Below are positions 6,352 through 14,032 of a stretch of DNA of 14,063 bases, piece after piece (within the stretch, counting starts at the first letter, position 1; the number at the start of each line of letters is the position of its first letter). The position numbers and the translations under genes were made by a program. Source of the stretch: CAZVAO01 sp964625175 (lineage in GTDB: Bacteria; Bacillota; UBA994; PWPR01). The stretch covers positions 1-14,063 of the forward strand of contig CAZVAO010000062.1 of the NCBI GenBank assembly GCA_964625175.1, given 5' to 3'. The notes below the pieces were generated by a model. That model was not told the DNA's origin. It ran no database searches and saw only the letters and a program-made list of their open reading frames with translations.

Positions 6352-7302
6352 ATGCTTGATCCCCTTAGCAACCTCATTAAAGAAACAGAGCAAAGACTAA
6401 CTTCAGCAGCTAAGCGTATCGGTGTTAACCCCATCATACTAGAAAAACCACAGCGTTGGCAAATGCGTTATGATTCCGCTACAGGCACACTCACTAGCCC
6501 CAAGGTTTTTCAGCTCGCCGCGCGGCACTCGTTAGACCCTGTGGCCTTAGCAGACCAATTAACTGCGGAGCTCGGAGAGATGCTCCCCAAGTATGAAACC
6601 ATCACCACATCAAATGGATACTTGAACTTCCAAATCGCAAAACCCTATAGCCTTCAACTACTCGAAGCGTTGTACCGTTGGCTCCAACCTCAATCGCAGA
6701 CGACACCCCTACGGCTAGAAATTCCTGCTGCAGCTGCCTTGTCACTAGCTCAGAACTTGCGATTAGAAACATGGCTTGCGGCTTATCGAAATTTATCCAT
6801 TTTAATGGGACGAACGCTTCAACTAGAAACCCGTCCAAGGGGACCAAATCTTCAACTAAAATGCAGCGAACACAATTGTCAAACAGCTATTGGAGAAATT
6901 GTTGATGATATCGAACACTTCAGTCTTCCTACCCGCCAGCTGATTATGTTACGCGTAGGCTTAGGCGAACCCATCACACTTCGGGCGCTGGACCATCGTC
7001 TCCATTATAGTAATCCCCTCTATCTCACCGATTACTTGACCGGTCTATTTAAGCAGCATCCTAAGTTGTCAAATCCCCCATCCCTGCATTCTGAAATCAT
7101 CTTTAGACTATTGGAATATCCCTTGCTATTGCGGGCTACCTGGCAAAGCTTGTCTTTTGCCCCGCTTTTACGTCAATTTTTTACATTTGAGCAATTGACT
7201 TTTAAGTATCTTTTATGGCAGAATTGTAACGAAAAATATTATGTACACCCAGACATTGAATTGTTACAGCATCATTTTCTTACATTAATCAATTATAATT
7301 AA
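6352..7302 (+). CDS. Arginyl-tRNA synthetase-like protein lacking a functional catalytic core
   Basis: A 316-residue protein built from the two ends of arginyl-tRNA synthetase, whose normal length is about 550-600. Residues about 1-105 resemble the ArgRS N-terminal additional domain that contacts the tRNA D-loop region (SPKVFQLAARHSLDPVALADQL, then SNGYLNFQI). Residues about 190-316 resemble the DALR anticodon-binding domain, including the NPLYLTDYL stretch (compare NPVYYVQYAHAR) and the helices to the C-terminus. The middle is only about 85 residues: HIGH is absent, LAQN sits about where it should be, and no KMSKS is found. Aminoacylation is therefore not expected; tRNA binding is inference. 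The frame is unbroken, with its own promoter and a site (GGTGGTGACC) matching the anti-Shine-Dalgarno at 8 of 10 positions. rpoE follows after 67 bases with no terminator. The ArgRS relationship is by eye and should be confirmed by profile search. Confidence 0.72.
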   Translation: MLDPLSNLIKETEQRLTSAAKRIGVNPIILEKPQRWQMRYDSATGTLTSPKVFQLAARHSLDPVALADQLTAELGEMLPKYETITTSNGYLNFQIAKPYSLQLLEALYRWLQPQSQTTPLRLEIPAAAALSLAQNLRLETWLAAYRNLSILMGRTLQLETRPRGPNLQLKCSEHNCQTAIGEIVDDIEHFSLPTRQLIMLRVGLGEPITLRALDHRLHYSNPLYLTDYLTGLFKQHPKLSNPPSLHSEIIFRLLEYPLLLRATWQSLSFAPLLRQFFTFEQLTFKYLLWQNCNEKYYVHPDIELLQHHFLTLINYN

Positions 7303-7369
7303 TTTTTCAGTTCAATTTTATTCCTATACATCTCAAAGCCAGTTGGCAAATCAAATTCGGAGGACTGTT

Positions 7370-7912
7370 ATGAATTCACAAGAACCTAAATCACGCCGCA
7401 AAAAGCGCTGGGACATCCCCAATACAGCACACGGGATTATTAAACAAAACGGTCAACCCATGGGTTTAAAAGAGTTGAAAAACCAAATTGATCAATTTAC
7501 CGATCACCAGGTCAATATCTCTTTGAGTACGCTCCATACTGAGTTAAATTTAGATGGGCGCTTTGTCTTCACCCCGCAAAATCTGTGGGCACTCAAAAGC
7601 CAGGTTCAATACCGTCTTAGCCGTACAGATGATGAGTATGATTTAATGGAAGATAATTATCTGCCACTGAGAAAAGATTATAAATTAGCTCTTGCAGATG
7701 ATGACGACGACAGCATGGATGATGAATCAGAGCTTCTCGTCCCTTTTGAAGAGGATTCGACCATAGATGAAGATGCCGTCGACCCAGAAATTATTGATGA
7801 TGATTTACTTAAAACTGAACTGGTTAACAATGATTTACTCAAAAGCGAGTTGGTTTTTGAGGATGATCTTGAAGAGGATCCTGAAGAAGACGAAGAGGAT
7901 TTTCCTGTTTAA
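7370..7912 (+). CDS. rpoE: RNA polymerase delta subunit
   Basis: A 180-residue protein with the two-part design of the Bacillota delta factor, which binds core RNA polymerase, lowers non-specific nucleic acid binding and speeds recycling. Residues about 16-80 form the HARE-type winged-helix domain, with the hallmark TELNLDGRF (57-65, compare TDLNIDGRF in B. subtilis) and a conserved W-x-L just after. Residues 86-180 are strongly acidic, with runs such as DDDDD and EEDEED. Length matches the family (173 in B. subtilis). ATG 7370 is chosen for the CGGAGG site 6 bases upstream; an upstream in-frame TTG at 7343 lacks one. The basic N-terminal KSRRKKR is unusual. The tail holds a repeated block, DDDLLKTELV then NNDLLKSELV (30-base period, 7802 and 7832). 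A third similar block appears out of frame just past the stop. It is probably cotranscribed with the ArgRS-like gene and ends in a terminator. Confidence 0.88.
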   Translation: MNSQEPKSRRKKRWDIPNTAHGIIKQNGQPMGLKELKNQIDQFTDHQVNISLSTLHTELNLDGRFVFTPQNLWALKSQVQYRLSRTDDEYDLMEDNYLPLRKDYKLALADDDDDSMDDESELLVPFEEDSTIDEDAVDPEIIDDDLLKTELVNNDLLKSELVFEDDLEEDPEEDEEDFPV

Positions 7913-8003
7913 AAGCGAATTAACCATTAAGCTTGGTAAAACAGCTTGTCTTTTTACTGGGGTTAATCTAGCTTTTAAGCCTTCATTGCGAATGCCTATT
8001 TCT

Positions 8004-8031
8004 AGCTATACCCCAGGGTATAGCTTTTTTT
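8004..8031 (+). terminator. Rho-independent terminator after rpoE
   Basis: AGCTATACC pairs with GGTATAGCT around a four-base loop, followed by seven T. It ends only 10 bases before the ribosome binding site of the next gene, leaving no room for a separate promoter downstream. The hydrolase may thus depend on read-through or on a promoter upstream of the hairpin. Confidence 0.88.
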
Positions 8032-8053
8032 ACTGTAAGAAAGGAGTCATTCT

Positions 8054-8701
8054 ATGAAAATCACTTGGTTAGGTCAATCCTGCTTTTTATTTGAGAACAA
8101 ACAAGGTCAAAGATTAGTATGCGATCCTTTTAACCCGGCAATAGGTTATCCGGCACCACATGTCAAGGCTGATGTTGTGACCATCAGTCATGGGCATCAT
8201 GATCATAATGCGACCGAACAATTAATCGGGTCGCCCTACATCAAACAAACACTTGAACGCGAGGCTTTATTCGGTTATACAATTAGCGGTATTGCCTCCT
8301 ATCACGACAATGAACAAGGTGCTCAACGTGGCCCAAATATTATTTTCATAGGAGAAACGGATGGATTACGATTTGCCCACTGTGGTGACCTAGGCCATAC
8401 GCTTTCTCCTGAGCAGATCGCTGCAATTGGCAAGCTTGACATTTTGCTGATTCCCGTGGGGAGTGTTTATACCCTGGATGGTGCGGAGGCAGCAAAAGTG
8501 GTCACTCAGTTAAAGCCAAAACTAACGATTCCCATGCATTTTAAAACACCAACTCTAGAAATTAATCTGCGACCTGTTACAGATTTTCTAGAGCATAATC
8601 CTCAGCATACCCTGACAGCTACAAATAATGTCCTGATCACCAAAGAGAATATAAATGAATTCGCACCTGTTCTCGTTTTGGCACCCCCTCAACCCAAATA
8701 A
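8054..8701 (+). CDS. Metallo-beta-lactamase-fold hydrolase (UlaG/COG2220-like)
   Basis: A 215-residue single-domain protein of the metallo-beta-lactamase superfamily, in the branch that begins MKITWLGQSCF and includes UlaG-like lactonases and many uncharacterised hydrolases. The metal-binding motif HxHxDH is intact (H46, H48, D50, H51). Further likely ligands are H109 and D112 in AHCGDLGH and H162 in IPMHF. These would hold two zinc or similar ions. No signal peptide is seen, so it is cytosolic. AAGGAG lies 7 bases before ATG 8054. The gene sits directly behind the rpoE terminator and is convergent with the lipoprotein gene, with which it shares a terminator. The substrate cannot be deduced; the superfamily call is secure. 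Confidence 0.9.
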   Translation: MKITWLGQSCFLFENKQGQRLVCDPFNPAIGYPAPHVKADVVTISHGHHDHNATEQLIGSPYIKQTLEREALFGYTISGIASYHDNEQGAQRGPNIIFIGETDGLRFAHCGDLGHTLSPEQIAAIGKLDILLIPVGSVYTLDGAEAAKVVTQLKPKLTIPMHFKTPTLEINLRPVTDFLEHNPQHTLTATNNVLITKENINEFAPVLVLAPPQPK

Positions 8702-8720
8702 AGGGAACCATCTCTTAACT

Positions 8721-8754
8721 AAAACCGAACCTCCTATAGAAGAGGTTCGGTTTT
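8721..8754. terminator. Bidirectional terminator between convergent genes
   Basis: A perfect 13-bp stem (AAAACCGAACCTC with GAGGTTCGGTTTT) closes an 8-base loop. The stem ends in A and T runs, so it works in both directions. It starts 19 bases after the hydrolase stop and lies 7 bases beyond the lipoprotein stop on the other strand. Confidence 0.9.
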
Positions 8755-8761
8755 CTATTAT

Positions 8762-10078
8762 TTATTCAATTGTGATGGCCGCTATAACATCCTCCAGCAA
8801 CTTTGTAAAATCGCTGTCTTCAGTAATACTGACGTCAAGCAGCCGTTCCTTAAACATCATATCTGTCAAAATCATCACGCGATCCTCAACGGAAACAACC
8901 AACAAGTAGCGCGTATCCGCTGTGCTGACGACACGATATTCTTGAGGCAGGCGCCAATGATAAGCGTCGATTAACTCTTTATTTTGATCAATCACTAATA
9001 CTTTTTTACTATTCTGTTCCTCTGTTCTCGTCTCGTTCTCGTCTAACCAACCGTCAATAGCCGCTGAGGGATTAATCTCGGTGCGTAGCTTTTGCCGGAT
9101 TGTCTCCTCATTAGCCATAAACTGAACAATTTCTTCAACAATTGTGGGCTCTGATTGGAACTCTGATAATTCTCGCTGAAATAATGTATAGAAGAAATCC
9201 TCATCACCAGTCCACAGTTTTTCATAAACATCCTGAATCGTTGGATAGAGATCTAAACTGTTTAATAAGGCCAAACGCATTGCCCAATGTAACTTAGCTG
9301 AAGTCGTCTGCCAGAGTTCGTCGCCCTTTTGGCAGCGTTCCTGACTCGCATCACTATGGTCTGAAATTAAGATCTCACCATCCTCAACCTGAATAAGCAA
9401 TTGATCATGGGGATTGTTGCCGATGATAAAAGACTCCCGACTGGCATATCTTGCTAACAAAGTGCCACTGACATCATTTAAGAGGGCCCCTTGGGCAATC
9501 AAGTCATTAATAAACACAACCGATGGCCGGTAACCAGCTCCATCAAGAAGCAAGAGCACATCACTCGCTAACTTATGATTCTCTCCTTCCAACATCTCCA
9601 TTAATTCACGCTTTAAAGTTGAGCCTTCTTTAGTGTATAGGAAAACTACCAATTCACGGTAATTCGCAATAGCATTGACCTCGCACAAGGTAACCCACAG
9701 TTGTTCCTGCCAGTCAGTCCCCATAAGATCCATTTTTATTAAATATTTAACCATTGACATGCGATCATCAAACGTTCTTTTCCCAATCTCTTGCAGGATC
9801 CTTTCATCAACAGAAAGTCCCTTTTCACGCAATTTGCTTAATTCAACCTCTGCTTGACTTACGACGCCTAGGTCTGCGTCGGATAACATTTCAGTAATCG
9901 GCAAAATCACGCGCTCTTCAAGAAGGGCCCCCAATGCAGCCACGGCTTGTTTCCGCAGGTAGGGGTTTGCTTCCTGCAATAACCCAATATTGCGACTAAA
10001 AACATCTTCCTGACTTGCGATACAACCCGTCATTAACAAACTGACCAATATAAATAGGCTCAATAATTTCTTAATCAT
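8762..10078 (-). CDS. Putative lipoprotein with a HEAT-like N-terminal region, function unknown
   Basis: A 438-residue protein with a typical lipoprotein signal: basic MIKK, a hydrophobic run, and lipobox LLMTGC with Cys19 as the lipidation site. The mature protein should be tethered to the outer face of the membrane. Residues about 35-85 look like two HEAT-type helical hairpins (NPYLRKQAVAALGALLEE, then DADLGVVSQAEVELSKL). The region to about 350 is helical and acidic without a motif I recognise. The last 80 residues look like a small mixed alpha/beta domain (KKVLVIDQNKELI, then VVSTADTRYLLVVSVEDRVMIL). AAGGGAG lies 8 bases before the ATG. It is a single-gene unit: divergent from the exporter operon and convergent with the hydrolase. 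HEAT repeats suggest a protein-binding role, which is inference only. Confidence 0.8.
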   Translation of the reverse strand: MIKKLLSLFILVSLLMTGCIASQEDVFSRNIGLLQEANPYLRKQAVAALGALLEERVILPITEMLSDADLGVVSQAEVELSKLREKGLSVDERILQEIGKRTFDDRMSMVKYLIKMDLMGTDWQEQLWVTLCEVNAIANYRELVVFLYTKEGSTLKRELMEMLEGENHKLASDVLLLLDGAGYRPSVVFINDLIAQGALLNDVSGTLLARYASRESFIIGNNPHDQLLIQVEDGEILISDHSDASQERCQKGDELWQTTSAKLHWAMRLALLNSLDLYPTIQDVYEKLWTGDEDFFYTLFQRELSEFQSEPTIVEEIVQFMANEETIRQKLRTEINPSAAIDGWLDENETRTEEQNSKKVLVIDQNKELIDAYHWRLPQEYRVVSTADTRYLLVVSVEDRVMILTDMMFKERLLDVSITEDSDFTKLLEDVIAAITIE

Positions 10079-10115
10079 CGATATAACTCCCTTAACACTC
10101 AGTTACAACATTGTT

Positions 10116-10124
10116 ATTCTATCA
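10116..10124 (-). promoter_or_regulatory. Candidate extended -10 promoter of the lipoprotein gene
   Basis: TGATAGAAT on the minus strand fits an extended -10 about 40 bases before the start codon. The -35 position is weak (TTCATT). TTGACC lies nearby (10133-10138) but 11 bases from this -10, too close to be its partner. Confidence 0.4.
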
Positions 10125-10220
10125 CATTGCTAGGTCAAAATGAAAAGCGAGCGCAAATTATCATTTATTCGATCTACTTAAGCATTCATGATTTATCTTG
10201 TATTTTTTGACAAGTAATGA

Positions 10221-10249
10221 TTGACATTCACCTTTCACATATGTATTAT
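10221..10249 (+). promoter_or_regulatory. Near-consensus promoter of the ABC exporter operon
   Basis: A perfect TTGACA (10221-10226), a 17-base spacer and TATTAT (10244-10249). This is the best sigma-A-type promoter in the window. A second TTGACA lies 14 bases upstream (10207-10212) without a -10 of its own. Transcription would start near 10256, about 80 bases before the first gene. Confidence 0.8.
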
Positions 10250-10275
10250 ATTGTTAGCTGTCTAATTATTAATTG

Positions 10276-10338
10276 ATGAATATTTTGAACAACAAGGAAC
10301 AAACTGCTACCTATAGTAGATTTGGAGGATTTTTATGA
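10276..10338 (+). other. Possible 20-codon leader reading frame overlapping the exporter start
   Basis: An ATG in the transcribed leader opens 20 codons that run through the exporter's ribosome binding site and stop at TGA 10336-10338, overlapping the exporter ATG as ATGA. The arrangement fits translational coupling, but no ribosome binding site precedes this ATG, so it may be chance. Confidence 0.25.
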
Positions 10339-12083
10339 CAAATTATTTTAGCCGTCTATGGAAATACATCAAACCATACTGGCTCCCTACATTTTTAGCT
10401 CCCTTATTAATGATGGGCGAAGTCATCATATCGCTCTATCAGCCCGCCCTGATGCAACGGATGATTGATATTGGGGTTGCCAATAGTGATTTAGCCTATG
10501 TCACCCAGACCGCCATACTCATGCTGGGATTATCACTGGGTGGTTTCGTCTTTGGTTATGGCTGTTCCGTGTTATCACACTACGCCTCTCTAAAGTTTGG
10601 TCGCGATTTAAGGCAAGCGGTCTTTACCAAGGTGCAAACATTGTCTTTTGGCAATATCGACAAGCTCGAGACAGGATCGATTATTACCCGTTTAACAAAT
10701 GATGTTACACAGGTGCAGGACACACTCGGAATGTTATTGCGCATGATGGTACGGGCTCCCCTTATGTTGATTGGCAGCATCTTTATGGCTGTCATAACGG
10801 CACCATCATTAAGTTGGATTATTTTTGTGATTACTCCGATTCTCATGTTTATTATTTTCTACCTAATTCGCAAGTCTTTCCCCATATACACCGTCTTACA
10901 AGAGAAAATTGATCGCGTCAATACTGTTCTTCAAGAGAACTTAGCGGGCATGCGCGTCGTAAAGGCATTTGTTCGCTCCGATCATGAAAAAAACCGATTT
11001 GGCAAAGCAAATGAGGATTTGACTAGCGTAACCATACTGGGTGCGCGCTTAATGAATAGCATCATGCCTTTGATGATGTTGGTCATTAATCTTGGGATTG
11101 TTGCCGTTCTATGGTTCGGTGGGAAAGGTATTTTTGCTGACACCATTGCAGTTGGCCAAATTTTAGCATTTATTAACTACCTCAGTCGGTTATTATTCTC
11201 CTTAATGATGGTTAATATGGTATTAACCCGTTTTTCAAGAGCAGGCGCCTCGACAAAGCGCTTATTTGAGGTGCTTGAAACGGAACCCGACATCCAAAAC
11301 AAAGCGAATCCGCAGGTCCTTGACCCCATGGTTGGTGAAGTGACTTTCAATAATGTTTCGTTTAACTATGCAGACTCAACAGCTGATCCCGTATTAAAAA
11401 ACATTAACTTCACAGCACAACCTGGCGAAACCATTGCCATTATGGGTGCAACTGGATCAGGTAAATCCACCCTCGTACAATTAATCCCACGTCTTTATGA
11501 AGCCACTAAGGGTAGCGTTCGCATTGATGGTGTCGATGTGCGCGATATCGATATGACGGCGTTGCGCAAATCGATCGGAATGGTGCTTCAACAATCCACG
11601 TTATTCTCGGGTACGATTATGGATAATATTCGATATGGGCGACCTGATGCAACGATCGATGAAGTCATTGAAGTTGCTAAAGCGGCGCAGGCCCATGACT
11701 TTATTATGGATATGCCTGAAGGTTACCAAACCAATGTTGAACAAAGAGGTGTGAATTTTTCAGGGGGGCAAAAGCAACGCATCTCGATTGCCCGTGCCCT
11801 CATGCTTGACCCAAAAATTATGATTCTTGATGATAGCACGAGTGCGGTTGATGTCATGACTGAGTCTAACATTCGTGACGCTATCAAGCGTCTTCAACAG
11901 AATGCAACTAGCTTTATCATTGCACAACGCGTTAGCACGGTACTCACCGCCGATCGCATTATGATCCTCGAAGACGGTGAAATCGTCGCCATTGGTAATC
12001 ACGCTGAGTTACTAGGGGATAGCCCTATTTATCGTGATATCTATCGTTCACAATTAGGCGAGGAGGGAATTGTCAATGAGTAA
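10335..12083 (+). CDS. ABC exporter half-transporter, subunit with degenerate ATP site
   Basis: A 582-residue half-transporter with a six-helix membrane domain (about 1-310) followed by a nucleotide-binding domain (about 335-575). It is one half of a heterodimeric type IV exporter of the BmrCD, LmrCD or TM287/288 kind, which moves drugs, lipids or peptides out of the cell. Motifs are Walker A GATGSGKST with Lys377, signature S476-GGQ, Walker B ending LDD with Asp500 where the catalytic Glu normally sits, and AQR with Gln531 in place of the switch His. Two replaced catalytic residues mark this as the non-hydrolysing side, while its intact signature completes the partner's active site. TTGGAGGA precedes ATG 10335 with good spacing. 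It overlaps the next gene by 8 bases. The substrate is unknown. Confidence 0.94.
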   Translation: MTNYFSRLWKYIKPYWLPTFLAPLLMMGEVIISLYQPALMQRMIDIGVANSDLAYVTQTAILMLGLSLGGFVFGYGCSVLSHYASLKFGRDLRQAVFTKVQTLSFGNIDKLETGSIITRLTNDVTQVQDTLGMLLRMMVRAPLMLIGSIFMAVITAPSLSWIIFVITPILMFIIFYLIRKSFPIYTVLQEKIDRVNTVLQENLAGMRVVKAFVRSDHEKNRFGKANEDLTSVTILGARLMNSIMPLMMLVINLGIVAVLWFGGKGIFADTIAVGQILAFINYLSRLLFSLMMVNMVLTRFSRAGASTKRLFEVLETEPDIQNKANPQVLDPMVGEVTFNNVSFNYADSTADPVLKNINFTAQPGETIAIMGATGSGKSTLVQLIPRLYEATKGSVRIDGVDVRDIDMTALRKSIGMVLQQSTLFSGTIMDNIRYGRPDATIDEVIEVAKAAQAHDFIMDMPEGYQTNVEQRGVNFSGGQKQRISIARALMLDPKIMILDDSTSAVDVMTESNIRDAIKRLQQNATSFIIAQRVSTVLTADRIMILEDGEIVAIGNHAELLGDSPIYRDIYRSQLGEEGIVNE

Positions 12084-13962
12084 TAGCAATAATACCCAAT
12101 CAAAGCAGAAAACAACGACCCAGGTCCCTTCCCCCACGATGATGGGAAGAGGTCGAGGGCCTGCGGGTGGTCGTTTTAAAAAAGTAGAAAAACCCAAAAA
12201 TGTTCAAGGTGCTATATCCCGATTGTGGGGCTATTTAAAACATGAACAACTTACGTTAATCCTGGTCGTCCTATTAACCATCCTACTCGTAATCCTCTCT
12301 GTTGTAGCGCCGTACCTAATGGGAAAAGCGATTGATGACGGGTTGTCCATGCGTGACCAATCAACGTTTAATTCTCTAATTGTATTAATGCTAGGGGCGT
12401 ACATACTGACCTCCCTTGTGACTTGGCTTCAACGCTTTATCATGATTGGTGTTTCTCAAAGAACCCTGAGAAAAATGCGCAGTGACTTATTCTCCAAACT
12501 GCAAACGCTCTCTATTGGATTTTTCGATACCCATTCTCATGGCGAGTTAATGAGTCGTTTAACCAATGACATTGATAATATCAGCAACACACTAACATCC
12601 AGCTTTACCCAGCTAACATCAAGCCTCTTTACCATCATTGGCGTCAGCGTCATGATGCTCGTGCTTAACTGGCGGCTTGGGTTAATTACGCTAATCAGTC
12701 TTCCTGTCGTTCTCTTTGGGATCCAGCCCATCGTCAAACGCACACGCAAGGGCTATGCGCTTCAACAAAAAAATCTTGGGGTACTGAATGGCATGATTGA
12801 AGAATCGATTACCGGACAAAAAGTAGTTAAGATTTATTGCCGGGAAGATATGCTGATCGAAGAGTTCCAAAAGGCGAATGAGAACTTAACCAATGCCTCC
12901 TATAAAGCGCGAATATTGGCTGGAATTATGGGTCCATTAATGAATGTCATCAATAACCTTAATTACGCAATCGTTGTAGGTGTAGGTAGTATAATGGCGA
13001 TCAATGGCTTAGCGACAATCGGCGTTATTGCCAGCTTTACCAATTACACACGTCAATTTAGTCGCCCATTGAATTCAATTGCCTCACTTTTCAATGAAAT
13101 TCAATCTGCACTTGCTGGTGCAGAACGTGTTTTTGAAATCATGGATCAAGAAACAGATGTAAAAGATAAACCGGATGCTCCGCCCATTAACCCAATCAAG
13201 GGGAAGGTTGAATTTACCGATGTCAACTTCAGTTATACACCTGGTCAACCTATCCTCAAGAATATTAACCTGACAGCCCAACCGGGTGAAATGATTGCCT
13301 TGGTTGGCCCAACGGGAGCAGGGAAAACAACCATCGTTAATCTTCTGACACGTTATTATGATATTGATAGCGGCAGCATCAAAATTGATGATGTGGATAT
13401 TCGTGATATTCAAAAAGACAGCCTTCGTCAACGGCTTGGCATTGTATTACAGGACAGCTACCTATTCTCAGGAACCGTCCGTGAGGCTATTATGTATGGC
13501 AAACCAACGGCGACAGAAGCAGAAGTTGAAGAAGCGGCCCGTTTAGCACATGCTGATATCTTCATTCACCGCCTATTAAACGGCTATGACACGGAACTCG
13601 TTTCTGAAGGAACAAATATCAGCCAAGGACAGCGCCAATTACTGACCATTGCACGTGCAGCCTTAGCGAATCCTGACATCCTGATCTTAGATGAAGCAAC
13701 CTCTAGTGTTGATACCCGTACCGAATTGATTATCCAAGAGGCTATGCAAAAGCTGATGGCCGATCGCACCTCTTTTGTGATAGCACACCGTTTAAGCACG
13801 ATTCGCAAAGCAAATACCATATTAGTAGTCAATGATGGTCAAATCATTGAACGTGGCACCCATGATGAGTTGCTTTCTCTACAAGGATTCTACGCTGACC
13901 TCTATTATAGCCAGTTCCAAACTCAAATCACTGAGAGTTCAAATCAAATAGCAAATAGTTAA
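12076..13962 (+). CDS. ABC exporter half-transporter, catalytic subunit
   Basis: A 628-residue half-transporter, the partner of the preceding gene. The N-terminus carries a polar, Gly/Arg-rich extension (about 1-45, including MGRGRGPAGGRFKKVEKP) common in this subunit class, then six membrane helices (about 55-345) and a nucleotide-binding domain (about 375-615). Walker A is GPTGAGKTT with Lys417. Walker B is ILDE with catalytic Glu540, and the switch His571 is present in AHRLST. The signature is the altered S516-QGQ rather than SGGQ. Its Walker motifs with the partner's SGGQ form the one competent ATP site; its SQGQ faces the partner's degenerate side. ATG 12076 is chosen over an upstream TTG at 12070 because GGAGGG lies 8 bases before it. 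The 8-base overlap with the first gene suggests coupled translation and equal output. Confidence 0.95.
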   Translation: MSNSNNTQSKQKTTTQVPSPTMMGRGRGPAGGRFKKVEKPKNVQGAISRLWGYLKHEQLTLILVVLLTILLVILSVVAPYLMGKAIDDGLSMRDQSTFNSLIVLMLGAYILTSLVTWLQRFIMIGVSQRTLRKMRSDLFSKLQTLSIGFFDTHSHGELMSRLTNDIDNISNTLTSSFTQLTSSLFTIIGVSVMMLVLNWRLGLITLISLPVVLFGIQPIVKRTRKGYALQQKNLGVLNGMIEESITGQKVVKIYCREDMLIEEFQKANENLTNASYKARILAGIMGPLMNVINNLNYAIVVGVGSIMAINGLATIGVIASFTNYTRQFSRPLNSIASLFNEIQSALAGAERVFEIMDQETDVKDKPDAPPINPIKGKVEFTDVNFSYTPGQPILKNINLTAQPGEMIALVGPTGAGKTTIVNLLTRYYDIDSGSIKIDDVDIRDIQKDSLRQRLGIVLQDSYLFSGTVREAIMYGKPTATEAEVEEAARLAHADIFIHRLLNGYDTELVSEGTNISQGQRQLLTIARAALANPDILILDEATSSVDTRTELIIQEAMQKLMADRTSFVIAHRLSTIRKANTILVVNDGQIIERGTHDELLSLQGFYADLYYSQFQTQITESSNQIANS

Positions 13963-13982
13963 GAATCGCATAATTATAACCA

Positions 13983-14020
13983 AAAAAGCTTCTATTCTTG
14001 ATTGGATGGGAGCTTTTTCT
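13983..14020 (+). terminator. Rho-independent terminator of the exporter operon
   Basis: AAAAAGCT pairs with AGCTTTTT and the stem continues inward with G-U pairs (TCTATT with GATGGG) around an 8-base loop, ending in TTTTTCT. It begins 20 bases after the stop codon. Confidence 0.82.
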
Positions 14021-14032
14021 GTTAGTCAAGGC

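Noticed and set aside
7767..8057. Overlapping frame across the rpoE tail and terminator
   Set aside because: Runs through the terminator hairpin and has no ribosome binding site. Its only interest is the out-of-frame repeat noted separately.
10207..10212. Second TTGACA upstream of the exporter as an additional promoter
   Set aside because: No acceptable -10 at 16-18 bases downstream; probably coincidental in an AT-rich stretch.
10256..10334. Attenuator hairpin or riboswitch in the exporter leader
   Set aside because: Only a 4-bp potential stem (CTAC with GTAG) is seen, with no T tract and no known riboswitch core.
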